Notes: generated by a model from the sequence alone, not told the origin. A stretch of 64,000 bases of DNA from Woeseiaceae bacterium (GCA_028277185.1 JANQGQ010000012.1:372001-436000), one strand, 5' to 3'. Shown: positions 44,650 to 54,199, counted from the stretch's first letter. A program made the numbers and translations.

Positions 44650-45159
44650 GTGTCGAACCGAAAGGATGTCATCTCGTTTCGCCTCGCGGCGACGGAACGA
44701 AAGAAGCTCAAGGATCTGGCAGAGCGCCTGTCTGTTCGCGAGTCGGATCTGCTGCGGTACGCGATTCGTGGCGTCGTGATTCAACTCGCGCCGCTGCTCG
44801 AGCCGGACATCCGCGGGAAGGACCTGTTACCCGTGTTCGTCGACCACGAGGCGGAACTGCTTCGTTACTTCGACCTCGACGCTGCCCGGCTGGACGCCAT
44901 CATCAACGCCAACTGCCCGGAGGAAATGCGGATCGAGCCGCAAGACCTTTCGCTGCTTGCGATGAGCGGTATGGACCGGCGCAACGCGAGGGTCTGGATC
45001 AAGTCGATGATCGCCCACGAGATTTCGCCGCGGTCACCCGTCGAGGAGGGCAGCGACGAACTCCTCGAATCTCTGCGTAATTACTTCTACCAGAAGTACG
45101 TCTTCCCGGAGCCGACCGAAAAGGCCGGCGAGCAAACGCCTACAGGAGAATCAAATTGA
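44650..45159 (+). CDS. RHH-like (CopG/Arc type) DNA-binding protein with C-terminal domain
   Basis: 169 residues. The first 45 residues, VISFRLAATERKKLKDLAERLSVRESDLLRYAI, read as a ribbon-helix-helix: one strand with alternating residues (ISFRL), then two helices. The remaining 120 residues are helical and unrecognised. GTG start with GGGGAAG upstream. Its stop overlaps the TTG start of the next tagged protein (TTGA). So it is probably a regulator translated with the first exosortase substrate of the operon. Confidence 0.7.
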   Translation: MSNRKDVISFRLAATERKKLKDLAERLSVRESDLLRYAIRGVVIQLAPLLEPDIRGKDLLPVFVDHEAELLRYFDLDAARLDAIINANCPEEMRIEPQDLSLLAMSGMDRRNARVWIKSMIAHEISPRSPVEEGSDELLESLRNYFYQKYVFPEPTEKAGEQTPTGESN

Positions 45160-45689
45160 ACGCCAAAGCATTACGGGCAAGCCTATGGCTGGTCCTTGCC
45201 TGGGCCGTGGCTGGTGCTTCACCGGCCAGCGCGGCGCCCATCGATTGCATCGATCCTATCGATCCGGCCGTTATCTGTGCCGCCACGCGGCCGGTTACGG
45301 GCGTCGATCTGGCACAGTACTCGTTCGAGGTGACCGAGGCCGGCTTCTTCGAGGTCCTTGTAGTCGATCTGAGTACGCTGAACCCGCAAATCGCAGGTCC
45401 GCTGGAACTCAATCTGCAGGTCGTCCAGCCGCCCGGCGTTCTTACTCCGTTGCTCACCACAGACAACGGCGCGCAGGCGTACTTCTTCCAGCCGAATACC
45501 TACTTCGCGCAGGTATACGCGGTGCTGACGTCTAACGCTCAGTCGACGATCGAGGGGCTGGCGACCGGCATGTACGGGTTGTCCGTGCGCGCCGTCGAGG
45601 TGATTCCGCTTCCGGCGTCCGCGCTTCTTCTCATGTCCGCACTGATCGGTCTCATGGCAAGAATGCGGCGTCGCGTCCGGCAGCATTGA
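45156..45689 (+). CDS. VPLPA-type C-terminal sorting-signal protein
   Basis: 177 residues. It has a signal peptide (LWLVLAWAVAGASPASA), a beta-rich middle with four Cys close to the N-terminus or within the first third (CIDP, ICAAT), and a C-terminal EVIPLPASALLLMSALIGLM plus RMRRRVRQ tail: a P-L-P-A motif, a hydrophobic helix and a basic end. This is the classic VPLPA-CTERM tag for XrtD. Start is a TTG with AGGAGA 7 nt upstream. It lies between the RHH-like regulator and the export genes. Confidence 0.87.
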   Translation: MNAKALRASLWLVLAWAVAGASPASAAPIDCIDPIDPAVICAATRPVTGVDLAQYSFEVTEAGFFEVLVVDLSTLNPQIAGPLELNLQVVQPPGVLTPLLTTDNGAQAYFFQPNTYFAQVYAVLTSNAQSTIEGLATGMYGLSVRAVEVIPLPASALLLMSALIGLMARMRRRVRQH

Positions 45690-45710
45690 CAAAAACAAAA
45701 CACTGGCGTC

Positions 45711-46277
45711 ATGAAATTGAAATCGCTTCGGCGTCATCTTTGGTCAGGCACTGTCTGCGCGATGCTCGTCTTGTCCGCATCCGCGCGCGCCGCTGATATC
45801 TACCTGCTCGAACCTGGGGACGTCGTCCAGGTAACCGTCTGGGAAGAGCCTGATCTGATGAAGGAGTTGCTGATTCGCCCGGACGGACGACTGTCGTTCC
45901 CGCTCGTCGGCGAGATCGATGCCGCCGGACACAGTGTGGAGGAGATAAGCGAGTCGATCTCGACCGGTCTCGAGCCATACATCACCGACCCGGCGGTGAG
46001 CGTTACCGTCGTGAGCACGAACGGCAGCCGCATCTACGTCGTCGGGCGAGTCAACCGGCCCGGCGTGTTTCCTCTCGACGGCAGGCTCGACATTCTGCAT
46101 GCGCTGACGCTTGCGGGAGGTATGGCGGAGTTCGCCGACTTCAGGAACATCCGGGTCATAAGGCGTACGGCCCAGGGCCAGATCGCTATACGCTTCAACT
46201 ACGAAGAGGTTTCGCGCGGCCGAAAGCTGGAGCAAAACATCGAGCTCAGGGCCGGAGATACGGTGGTCGTCCCATGA
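45711..46277 (+). CDS. Polysaccharide export protein (Wza/EpsE-like, short)
   Basis: 188 residues. The signal peptide ends near residue 27; then the Poly_export domain (YLLEPGDVVQVTVWEEPDL and LLIRPDGRLSFPLVGEIDAAGHSVEEI) and an SLBB domain (RIYVVGRVNRPGVFPLDGRLDILHALTLAGGM). There is no lipobox Cys, and the protein is shorter than Wza, like the export proteins of exosortase-linked EPS loci. It should form part of the outer-membrane/periplasmic EPS channel. It overlaps the next gene by 4 bp (ATGA). Confidence 0.92.
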   Translation: MKLKSLRRHLWSGTVCAMLVLSASARAADIYLLEPGDVVQVTVWEEPDLMKELLIRPDGRLSFPLVGEIDAAGHSVEEISESISTGLEPYITDPAVSVTVVSTNGSRIYVVGRVNRPGVFPLDGRLDILHALTLAGGMAEFADFRNIRVIRRTAQGQIAIRFNYEEVSRGRKLEQNIELRAGDTVVVP

Positions 46278-47443
46278 GAATCGCCGTCGTCTGCCTGCTG
46301 GTCGTCATGACGCACGGAGTCGCCGCAGCCGGCATTCTGCAGGGACCGATCCTGTCGGCGAGGATCGGCAGCGACTCGAATCCCACGATGAGCCCCAACG
46401 ACGAGCAGCCGACACTCTTTGTTACGTCAGCGGTCAAGGTCCCGATTCGCTGGGCATCCGCGCGGACCCGCGTCGATATCGATGCCGAACTGCAGGCGAC
46501 CGCTTACTCGAATCCTGCGTTGCAGGACCCGACGGCCAACCGTCTTGCCGCTTACGTCGATCGCAGTTTCCGCCGCGGCCGGTTGACGGCGTCACATTCG
46601 CGCTCCGTGGAAAACGCCACTCTGCTCGATCCCGCCGAGACCGGCCGCTTCGATGACGCCGTGGATCGCGAGTCGACCGACCAGACGCTTGCCTACTCGC
46701 ACATCCTGGGACCGAGATGGCTGGTATCGCTGTCCTACACGCGACTGGCCAACGAGTTCGACGGCGAGCCCGCCGGAAACTTCGTCGACTTCGAGTACGA
46801 TGGAGCGCAGGCAACCGCACAGTTCACCTCGGGGCCCCGGACGCAATTCAGCGCGAGCGTCGGCCAGTTCAGGCTGCGGTTCCCGCAGTCGCCAAACAAA
46901 ACCGATACCGAGTCGGTCTACCTGGGTGTCGAGCGGCAGCTTACGAATCGCCTGAACGTCTCCGCGACGCTCGGGACGTCGCAGAACGTCAGCAGCAATA
47001 CCTTCTTTCTTTTCGGCGTTCCGTTCGAGACGACGGAGCGCACGCGCGTTCGACTCGCCGACATCAGGCTTAGCCGGGCGTCGGAGCACGGCAGCTTCGA
47101 CGCATATGCCAGAGTATCGCAGTCACCGAACGCCAACGGCGATCTTCAGCGCGAGCGTGAGTTCGGACTCTCCGTCAGGCGCCAGCTGGATGAGCGTCGC
47201 GATCTCGTGATCGACGCGTCGAATCGGGAGTTCGACGTTCCGGCGAGCACGGCCACTCTGCCTTCGCGCGGTTTCGACACGCTGACAGCGACGCTGACTA
47301 CCCGCGCGCGAGAGAACACGAGTGTAGTCGCGCAGTTGCGTTATCGCCGGAACGTTACGGAGCGTTCGAACGAATTTCGGCCGAAGGCTGAGGCTGAGGG
47401 AGTCTCGCTCTTCGTCGGCGTCAGCGTACGGCTGTCCGGCTAG
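46274..47443 (+). CDS. Outer-membrane beta-barrel protein of the EPS locus
   Basis: 389 residues with a signal peptide (IAVVCLLVVMTHGVAAA). The mature sequence consists of alternating polar/hydrophobic strands with many Arg/Ser/Thr (RTQFSASVGQFRLRF, NRLNVSATLGTSQNVS, VVAQLRYRRNVTERSN) and ends in a VSVRLSG strand. This is like the barrel proteins between Wza-like and Wzz-like genes in exosortase EPS clusters. I could not assign a named family. It may be the outer-membrane exit or a polymer-binding barrel (inference). Confidence 0.75.
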   Translation: MRIAVVCLLVVMTHGVAAAGILQGPILSARIGSDSNPTMSPNDEQPTLFVTSAVKVPIRWASARTRVDIDAELQATAYSNPALQDPTANRLAAYVDRSFRRGRLTASHSRSVENATLLDPAETGRFDDAVDRESTDQTLAYSHILGPRWLVSLSYTRLANEFDGEPAGNFVDFEYDGAQATAQFTSGPRTQFSASVGQFRLRFPQSPNKTDTESVYLGVERQLTNRLNVSATLGTSQNVSSNTFFLFGVPFETTERTRVRLADIRLSRASEHGSFDAYARVSQSPNANGDLQREREFGLSVRRQLDERRDLVIDASNREFDVPASTATLPSRGFDTLTATLTTRARENTSVVAQLRYRRNVTERSNEFRPKAEAEGVSLFVGVSVRLSG

Positions 47444-47461
47444 TCGCTTGCGGGTATCGGC

Positions 47462-49231
47462 ATGGACTTCGAAACAGAAGAGCAAAGCGGTCCCGGCCTC
47501 AGCCACTACCTCCGTGCGCTGCGCCGCCGATGGCGTCCGGCGGTTCTGACGTTGATATTGGTGTTCGGTCTCGGCGCGGCCGCTTCGATACTGCTGCCGG
47601 CGCAATACCGTTCGAGTGCGACCATCCTGATCGAACAGCAGGAAATCCCGCAGGACTTCGTCCGCTCGATGATTACGAGCTTTGCAAGCCAGCGTATCGA
47701 ACTGATCTCACAACAGGTCATGACGACGAACAACCTGCTGGACATCGTCAATCGTTACGATCTCTACGCCGATGACCGGAAGAGCAAGCCGCGGGAGGTC
47801 ATCATCGAGCGAATGCGCGAGAACGTCGGTATGGACATGATCAGTGCCGACGTGGTGGATCCGCGCAGCGGCCGGCCGATGCAGGCAACGATCGCGTTTA
47901 CCGTATCGTTCACGGACAACCGGCCGCAGACGGCGCAGCGAGTGGCCAACGAGCTGACGACTCTGTATCTGAACCGCAACCTCGAATCGCGGACGGAAAA
48001 GGCATCGGAAACGGCCGACTTCCTGCAGGCCGAGGCGGACCGTCTGAGCGACGAGATAGCGGCGAAAGAAGCCGAGCTCGCGGTCTTCAAAGAGGCGAAC
48101 ATGAACAGCCTGCCGGAGCTGACCCAGTTCAACATGGCGGCGCTGGACCGCGCCGAAATCGAGCTTCGTGAGGTGCAGAGGCAGATACGCGTCATCGAGG
48201 AGCGCAAGATCTACCTCGAGTCGGAGCTGGCGCAGATCGATCCTTACGGTCCGCTGTTTACCTCAGCGGGGCAGCGAATTCTGTCGCCCACCGATCGGAT
48301 CAAGGCGCTGTCGTCGGAGATTGCATCGCTCAGCGGGGTGTACGGTGAACAGCATCCGGCACTGGTGCGCCGGCAGCTCGAACTCGAAGCTTTGATGGCC
48401 GAGACCGGCGGCGACGGGGGTCAGCTGGAGGCATTGGGCCGCGAGCAGGCGGAGCTCGAGGGCGAACTCGCTGCATTGCAGGAGACCTACACCGACGCAC
48501 ACCCCGCCGTGCAGCGTCTGGACCGCCGTCTCGAGTCGGTTCGGGAGCAGCTGCATGAGGCACAGTCGGATGCCGAGGCGGATGAGTTGATAGCGGGTCT
48601 TGCCCCGGAGAATCCGGCGTACATACAGCTTGCGACCCAGCTCGACGCCGCGACGACCGAGCAGGATTCGCTATTCGAACGCGTAGCAGAGCTGCAGGCT
48701 AAGATTGCCGAGCTCGACGCTCGCCTGACGGCGACGCCTCAGATCGAACGTGAGTATCAGGAGTTCATACGCCAGATCCAGAACTCACGCATGAAGTTCA
48801 CCGAGGTGCGCGCCAAGGAACTGGAGGCCAGGCTGGCCGAGAATCTCGAGATCGGCCGGCAAGGCGAGCGCTTCACCCTGATCGAGCCGCCTCTGCCGCC
48901 GCAGAAACCGGTCAGCCCGAACCGACCGATGCTGCTCGCCGTGAGTCTGTTTCTGGGTATCGTCGCATCCTTGGGCTTCGTCGCCGTTGTCGAGATGCTC
49001 GATACGAGCGTTCGTGACAGGGACGGGTTGGAACAGATCCTGGGTGCCATGCCGCTCGGGGCCGTGCCGGCATTCACGACCAAAGCCGAGCTTCGCCACG
49101 CCCGCCGGGTACGACTCGGCGCCACGACGGGTGCGGCATTTGCCGCCGTCCTCGCCGTGTACGCCGTGCACGAGTTCTACCGGCCGCTGGACGTGATTTG
49201 GTACGTCGTTTTGCGGAAGATGGGCGTTTAG
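47462..49231 (+). CDS. Wzz/GumC-like chain-length determinant protein
   Basis: 589 residues. A cytoplasmic N-terminus and TM1 (VLTLILVFGLGAAASILLP, near 25-45) are followed by the Wzz domain (YRSSATILIEQQEIPQDFV), a long periplasmic coiled coil with several blocks (ASETADFLQAEADRLSDEIA, LEGELAALQETYTDAHPAV), and C-terminal PPLPPQKPVSPNRPMLLAVSLFLGIVASL (TM2, with the Pro-rich motif before it). A third hydrophobic segment lies near 555-575. It controls EPS chain length and docks the BY-kinase encoded next. Confidence 0.93.
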   Translation: MDFETEEQSGPGLSHYLRALRRRWRPAVLTLILVFGLGAAASILLPAQYRSSATILIEQQEIPQDFVRSMITSFASQRIELISQQVMTTNNLLDIVNRYDLYADDRKSKPREVIIERMRENVGMDMISADVVDPRSGRPMQATIAFTVSFTDNRPQTAQRVANELTTLYLNRNLESRTEKASETADFLQAEADRLSDEIAAKEAELAVFKEANMNSLPELTQFNMAALDRAEIELREVQRQIRVIEERKIYLESELAQIDPYGPLFTSAGQRILSPTDRIKALSSEIASLSGVYGEQHPALVRRQLELEALMAETGGDGGQLEALGREQAELEGELAALQETYTDAHPAVQRLDRRLESVREQLHEAQSDAEADELIAGLAPENPAYIQLATQLDAATTEQDSLFERVAELQAKIAELDARLTATPQIEREYQEFIRQIQNSRMKFTEVRAKELEARLAENLEIGRQGERFTLIEPPLPPQKPVSPNRPMLLAVSLFLGIVASLGFVAVVEMLDTSVRDRDGLEQILGAMPLGAVPAFTTKAELRHARRVRLGATTGAAFAAVLAVYAVHEFYRPLDVIWYVVLRKMGV

Positions 49232-49233
49232 TC

Positions 49234-49989
49234 GTGGAGGTGATCAGCACTTCGATACGCCGCGGTCCGGACGGCGAGGTCACCCAGGCGGATCGGGAGT
49301 CCGTGGAACGCACGCAGCGCGTTGACGTGCCGCAGGAGGTGCTTGAGCGGAACCGGGTCTTACGGCCGGATCAGTTCGACGACTTTGCGCAGTCCTACAG
49401 CCTGATACGGACGCAGCTCCTGCAGCGGCTTGCGGCGTCCGGATTCAACAGCTTTGCGGTCGTCAGTCCGGGGGCGGGCGAGGGCAAGACGCTGACGGCG
49501 TTGAACATCGCGGTGAGTATTGCACGCAGTGCGCAGCACACCGCGTTGGTCGTCGACATGGATCTGCGCAATCCTTGCGTGCATCGCTACCTGGAACTCG
49601 AGCCCCGGCACGGCGTCGTCGACGTCATCAGGGGCGACGCGGGTATTCCGGAAACGCTCATCAACCCCGGCATCGAAGATCTCAAGCTGTTGCCCGGAAA
49701 GTCACCCGCCGAGCGTCCCGCTGAACTCCTGGCCAGCGCGACCGCGGCAGGCCTGACCACCGAGCTGCGTAACCGCTATCCCGACCGGGTGCTGGTTTTC
49801 GATTTGCCGCCGCTGCTGCACTTCGACGATGCCCTTGGCTTTCTGCCCAACGTCGATGCCTATCTCCTGGTCGTCGACGAAGGGAACACGCGGCGGGAGG
49901 CCATCGAACGTACCCTCAAGCTGCTGGACGGCCGTGTCATGCTGGGTAGCGTACTCAATCGATCGCGCGACGCGCTCTCCGGCAAGTGA
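49234..49989 (+). CDS. CpsD/CapB-type tyrosine-kinase-like P-loop ATPase
   Basis: About 251 residues. Walker A (SPGAGEGKTLTALNIAVS), Walker A' (LVVDMDLRNPCVH) and Walker B (VLVFDLPPLL) of BY-kinases are in order. The Tyr-rich C-terminal cluster that is autophosphorylated in canonical BY-kinases is not seen (the end reads LNRSRDALSGK). So it may be a non-autophosphorylating partner or use other Tyr. The GTG start is 2 bp after the Wzz gene; no ATG is available upstream of the motifs. It should drive Wzz-dependent polymerisation. Confidence 0.87.
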   Translation: MEVISTSIRRGPDGEVTQADRESVERTQRVDVPQEVLERNRVLRPDQFDDFAQSYSLIRTQLLQRLAASGFNSFAVVSPGAGEGKTLTALNIAVSIARSAQHTALVVDMDLRNPCVHRYLELEPRHGVVDVIRGDAGIPETLINPGIEDLKLLPGKSPAERPAELLASATAAGLTTELRNRYPDRVLVFDLPPLLHFDDALGFLPNVDAYLLVVDEGNTRREAIERTLKLLDGRVMLGSVLNRSRDALSGK

Positions 49990-49996
49990 TGCGCAG

Positions 49997-52417
49997 ATGG
50001 TCCGTCGAAGCGCCATCAAGCTCGTTCTCTTCGCCGCACTCCTCACCGCGGCGTGCACGGATCCGGCGGAACGCAGACTCATGTCGATCGAGCGCGGCCA
50101 TGAATACGTGCTCGCGCAAAACTACGCGAAGGCCCGGGTGGAGTTCGCGACTGCCCTGCAAATCGAGCCGAACGACCCCCAGACTATGTTCGAGCTGGCG
50201 CGCGTACACGAGAAGCTCGGCGATGCAAGCCGAGCCATCCGTCTCTATGCGGGCACCCTCGAAATAGACGAGACCCACAGCGAGGCGCGCGCCGAACTCG
50301 CGCGGATGTATACGGTCGGCGGCTATCCCGAAGAAGCGATCGCGCTGATCGACGAGGTCCTGCCGCGTTTTCCCCGCGACCCGGCCCTTCTGATCGGGCG
50401 CGCGTTGGCCAACGCGCGGCTCGGCAATCTCGAGCAGGCGCGGACCGAAGCTTCGATCGCGTTGTCGGAAAAGCCCGGGTCGGAGCGGGGCACCGCGCTC
50501 CTCGCCGGCCTCGTGCTGCGGCTCGGCGACGCCGCGGAAGCCGACGCTCTGCTCGAGCAGGGACTCAGGCGGCATCCGGACAGTACCGACCTCCGCGTCG
50601 CCCGGGCGTTCGTATTGTCCGAGCAGGGTGACGCCGACGGCGCGGCGGCGCTGCTCGAAGAGACGGTTCGTCTGAAGCCCGAAGACGACGAGTTTCACTA
50701 TCAGCTTGCGCGCTTCTACCTCGACATCAGCAGGGTCGACGCCGCCGAGACGGTGCTGCGGCGGCTGATCGAACTTCGTCCGGAGGCGATGGAACCCCGT
50801 CGCGCTCTGCTCGACCTCATGGCACGCGAGCGGCCGGTCGCCGCGCTCGAGGCAGAGATCGATCGTCTGCTCGCCGACCCGGTCGACCGCCCCGGCGTCC
50901 GGCTCATGCTCGCCGACTTCTACAAACAGGCCGGCAACGAGCGGCGGCGACGGGACTTGCTGCGCGAGGCAATCGACGTGCACGACGATGGACCTCTCGC
51001 ACTCGAAGCCAGGCGCCGACTGGCAACCGACTTGCTGCAGAACGGCGAGATTGCTGCCGCTCGCGAGTCGGTCGAACGCATCCTGGATGAAAACCCGCAG
51101 GACGCACGCGGGTTTGCCCTGCTCGGAGCGATCGAACTCGCCGAGGATAAGACCGCGGACGCGGTGCAGAGTCTGCGTACGGCGCTGGCCGCCGACCCGG
51201 AATCCCTGCCCGTGCTGTCGATGCTGGCGGAGGCCTATCTCAGAAGCGGTGAGTACGAGCTTGCCGTCGAAGTCATGCAGGACGCCCGGTCGCTGGCTCC
51301 GCGCAACACGGCGGTCGCAATGACTCTGGCCCGTGCCTATATGGCGCTCGGGCAGCCCGATCGGGCCCGTTCGGAGCTGGAGCCTCTGGCCGCCGAGCCC
51401 GATGCGGCACCGGCTTTGATCGAACTGCTGTTCGAGGCGCAGAGTTCCGGTCGGGACGCGGCGGCGGCGGCCGCGACCGCGCGACGCTATAGCGACCGAT
51501 ATCCGGAAACCGCAAAGGCCGCTCTTCTGTTGGCACGTGCCGCGGAGGCGGAACGAGCCTGGGCCGGCGCGGAAGCGAATTATCGCCGCGCGCTCGCGAT
51601 CGAACCCGAAAACTTTCAGGCGGTGCAGGGGCTTGCGCGGGTTGCGGAAACGGAGGGCGACCCGGCGCTGGCACGCGAGGCGCTCGAGCGCTTCACGGAG
51701 CGGGTTCCGGACCACGCTCAGGCGCTGAATCTCCTGTCCCGGATTCACTTGCGAAGCGGCAATACGGCGCGCGCTGCCGCGCTTGCAAAGCAGTCGATTG
51801 CCTCACAGCCGGACATCTCGACCGGTTATGCGTCGCTCGCGCTCGTGCATCTCGAGAAGGACGACGTATCGGCGGCGATCGATGCCTATCGGCGCGGTTT
51901 CGCGGTGACGGGGAATCAGCCGCTGGCGTTCTCACTGGCAGGGCTGCTGCGGCAACAAGGCGACGTGGAAGGTGCCATTGCCGTATACGAGGCGGTGCTG
52001 GCCGACGACCCGCGGTCCAGACTGGCGGCCAACAATCTCGCGATGCTGCTCGTCGACGAGCGCGGTGACGACGAGAGTATTGGGCGTGCTCTGACGCTCG
52101 TCGCGACGTTCGTCGATGCCTCGAATCCCGCACTGCTGAACACCTACGGGTGGGTCAGCTATCGCGCCGGCAACTTCGCCGCGGCGTTGCCGGCGCTCAG
52201 GCGCGCAGCCGCGCTGGCGCCGGAGTCCGCCACGCTTCGTTACCACTACGGCGTGGCGTTGCTGGCGGCCGGGGAACCGGCGGAGGGTCGCCGGCAGCTC
52301 GAGCGCGCCCTGGACGGAGAATTGAAAGCCGCCGAGGCGGCAGAAGCGAAACGCCTGCTCGAAGAGGCCGACGAGCGACTGGCCAGGCAGGCACAGACTG
52401 CAACGTCGTCGCGATGA
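49997..52417 (+). CDS. Multi-TPR lipoprotein (PrsT-like)
   Basis: 806 residues. The lipobox LLTAAC occurs near residue 20. The mature part is an array of roughly 20 tetratricopeptide repeats (examples: YVLAQNYAKARVEFATALQI, LGDAAEADALLEQGLRRHP, YRAGNFAAALPALRRAAALA). This length and location match the TPR lipoprotein PrsT of PEP-CTERM/exosortase loci; it probably scaffolds the EPS or sorting apparatus at the outer membrane. The ATG begins an intact lipoprotein signal, just after the kinase stop. Confidence 0.88.
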   Translation: MVRRSAIKLVLFAALLTAACTDPAERRLMSIERGHEYVLAQNYAKARVEFATALQIEPNDPQTMFELARVHEKLGDASRAIRLYAGTLEIDETHSEARAELARMYTVGGYPEEAIALIDEVLPRFPRDPALLIGRALANARLGNLEQARTEASIALSEKPGSERGTALLAGLVLRLGDAAEADALLEQGLRRHPDSTDLRVARAFVLSEQGDADGAAALLEETVRLKPEDDEFHYQLARFYLDISRVDAAETVLRRLIELRPEAMEPRRALLDLMARERPVAALEAEIDRLLADPVDRPGVRLMLADFYKQAGNERRRRDLLREAIDVHDDGPLALEARRRLATDLLQNGEIAAARESVERILDENPQDARGFALLGAIELAEDKTADAVQSLRTALAADPESLPVLSMLAEAYLRSGEYELAVEVMQDARSLAPRNTAVAMTLARAYMALGQPDRARSELEPLAAEPDAAPALIELLFEAQSSGRDAAAAAATARRYSDRYPETAKAALLLARAAEAERAWAGAEANYRRALAIEPENFQAVQGLARVAETEGDPALAREALERFTERVPDHAQALNLLSRIHLRSGNTARAAALAKQSIASQPDISTGYASLALVHLEKDDVSAAIDAYRRGFAVTGNQPLAFSLAGLLRQQGDVEGAIAVYEAVLADDPRSRLAANNLAMLLVDERGDDESIGRALTLVATFVDASNPALLNTYGWVSYRAGNFAAALPALRRAAALAPESATLRYHYGVALLAAGEPAEGRRQLERALDGELKAAEAAEAKRLLEEADERLARQAQTATSSR

Positions 52418-52456
52418 AAACCGACGACCAACTACGGACTCAAGGGTAAAGCAATC

Positions 52457-54199
52457 ATGACAACCCCATTTACGACCATGCACCCGGGGCCCGGAGCCGC
52501 CCGAAAGCCGGGCGGAATCCGCGGCGCCTTGTTGTCTCTGTTTCTCGTACCGGTACTGGCTGCCTGCGGGGGCGGCTCCTCGACGGAGCCCACGCTGCCC
52601 CCGGCGCCGCCGCCGCCCCCGCCGCCGCCACCGGCGGTCATGGTGCCCGAGGTCCTCAGTGAGGCCATCACGATTGGCACTCTGCCCGCGCCTGTCGTCG
52701 AGACCTTCGACGTCGCCGCTGCCGGCTCGTATACGCTGACGGTGGCCGACACGGGCACGGCGGGCGGCACACCGCCGCCCCTCGAGCGCCTTAACGTCGC
52801 GATCGTGCAGAACGGTGTGGTGCAGCTCCGTATCGACGGGAGTGACAGTCAGCCGGTGACCCTCGAAGCCGGCGAACACAGTCTGCACGTCGTCGGCGTG
52901 CCGGATGCCGTCGCGCGCGTCGGCGCCGCCACGGCAGCGGTCGCCGACGGAGCCGGTACATCGCTCATCGAGCTTGCCGGCACGTTCGAGATTCCCGATG
53001 CCGCCAGCGGCCCGGCCGACTACCAGCTCGACTTCGACATCACGGCGGCGGGCAGCTACGAACTCGTGGTCGAAGACTTCGCGTTGCCGGAAACGTTCTC
53101 CAACTTCGACGTCATATTGGTCCGCCTCGACGACTTCAGCTTTCCGCCGTCAACGACCTCCGGGAATGCAACGTCGTTTGCGTTTACCGAAGCCGGAACG
53201 TATCAACTCACGGTCTCCGCTACTCTGTCGGCATCTGCCGATGGCGGCTTGTACGGCATCAACCTGAGCAACACCGGAACCGCCGAGACGATTCGCAGCG
53301 AGACGCGTACCGTCGGTGTCCTGCCCGAGCCGGCTGCATTGAACTTCCCGGCGGCGGAGGACTACAGCCTGATACTCAGCGATTTCGCATTTCCGGCGGC
53401 GCTCGCCGATCTGCGAATCGCCGTCGCCGCCGACGGCCGTCTGCTCGCCGGCGGCGGGGCGGGCAGCCGGGCATTTACGGCGCCGGCCGGCGCAGCCGAC
53501 GTGTACATCAATGCCGTTGCCGTCGATCCGCCGGGTGCCGGTAGCTACGGTATCGAGATCAGCGACCTCGCCGGTGCGGTGGTGTTCGAGACCGTAAGCG
53601 GAGTCGAGCCGGAAGACCCGCGCAACAACCTCCTCGTTGCCAACAGCGTGGTCGACATCACCGCGCCCGGCAGCTACACGCTGACGCTCGAGGACTTCCG
53701 GGCTCCGGTGCCGCTGACGACGCTGTCCGCCATCATCTCGACCGGAGGCAATATCGTCGAGACGCTATCTGCGGCGGGCAGCGTCAGCTTCGACGCGATC
53801 GCGGACCGCTATGAGCTCGCGATCTTCGCAGAAACGCCTCAGGCTGAAGACAGCGGTCTTCTGGCCGTCGAGCTGTCGAGTGACGCGGGGGGCGATCCGG
53901 TATTCGCCGAGACGATTGCCGTCGGTGCCGAACTCGCGACGCGTACGGCGTCGGTTACGACGTCGGGCGACTATGTGTTCACGCTCACGGACAGCGAGTT
54001 TCCGGTGTCCTTCAGCGAGGTCTCCATCGTCGTTACCCAGGGTACGACGTTCGTCGGCGACATTCGCGGTGACGGGTCGCTGCCGGTCGACGGCGCAGAC
54101 GGAGACTATCTCATCAATATCCTCACGCGACCGGATCCGGCTGACGGCTATGGCACGTTTGCGATTCGGGTCGGCGATCCGGAGTTCCCGACACCATGA
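52457..54199 (+). CDS. Tandem beta-module lipoprotein upstream of the exosortase (unknown family)
   Basis: 580 residues. It has lipobox VLAAC near residue 37, a proline-rich linker (PPAPPPPPPPPP) and then about four or five copies of a roughly 100-residue module. Each module repeats a GSYTLTLEDF-type strand, an F.P..L..L segment, a 'GSxxF.A.AG.Y...I.A' stretch and a GLYGI.L strand (examples: GSYELVVEDFALP; DYSLILSDFAFP; GSYTLTLEDFRAPVPL; DYVFTLTDSEFP). I do not know the family. The stop overlaps the exosortase start by 4 bp (ATGA), so expression is coupled. It may be a surface protein handled by the sorting system. Confidence 0.7.
   Translation: MTTPFTTMHPGPGAARKPGGIRGALLSLFLVPVLAACGGGSSTEPTLPPAPPPPPPPPPAVMVPEVLSEAITIGTLPAPVVETFDVAAAGSYTLTVADTGTAGGTPPPLERLNVAIVQNGVVQLRIDGSDSQPVTLEAGEHSLHVVGVPDAVARVGAATAAVADGAGTSLIELAGTFEIPDAASGPADYQLDFDITAAGSYELVVEDFALPETFSNFDVILVRLDDFSFPPSTTSGNATSFAFTEAGTYQLTVSATLSASADGGLYGINLSNTGTAETIRSETRTVGVLPEPAALNFPAAEDYSLILSDFAFPAALADLRIAVAADGRLLAGGGAGSRAFTAPAGAADVYINAVAVDPPGAGSYGIEISDLAGAVVFETVSGVEPEDPRNNLLVANSVVDITAPGSYTLTLEDFRAPVPLTTLSAIISTGGNIVETLSAAGSVSFDAIADRYELAIFAETPQAEDSGLLAVELSSDAGGDPVFAETIAVGAELATRTASVTTSGDYVFTLTDSEFPVSFSEVSIVVTQGTTFVGDIRGDGSLPVDGADGDYLINILTRPDPADGYGTFAIRVGDPEFPTP

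Noticed and set aside
49955..51748. Minus-strand frame of about 600 codons opposite the TPR lipoprotein
   Set aside because: No motifs and no ribosome-binding site; the plus-strand TPR repeats are unambiguous.
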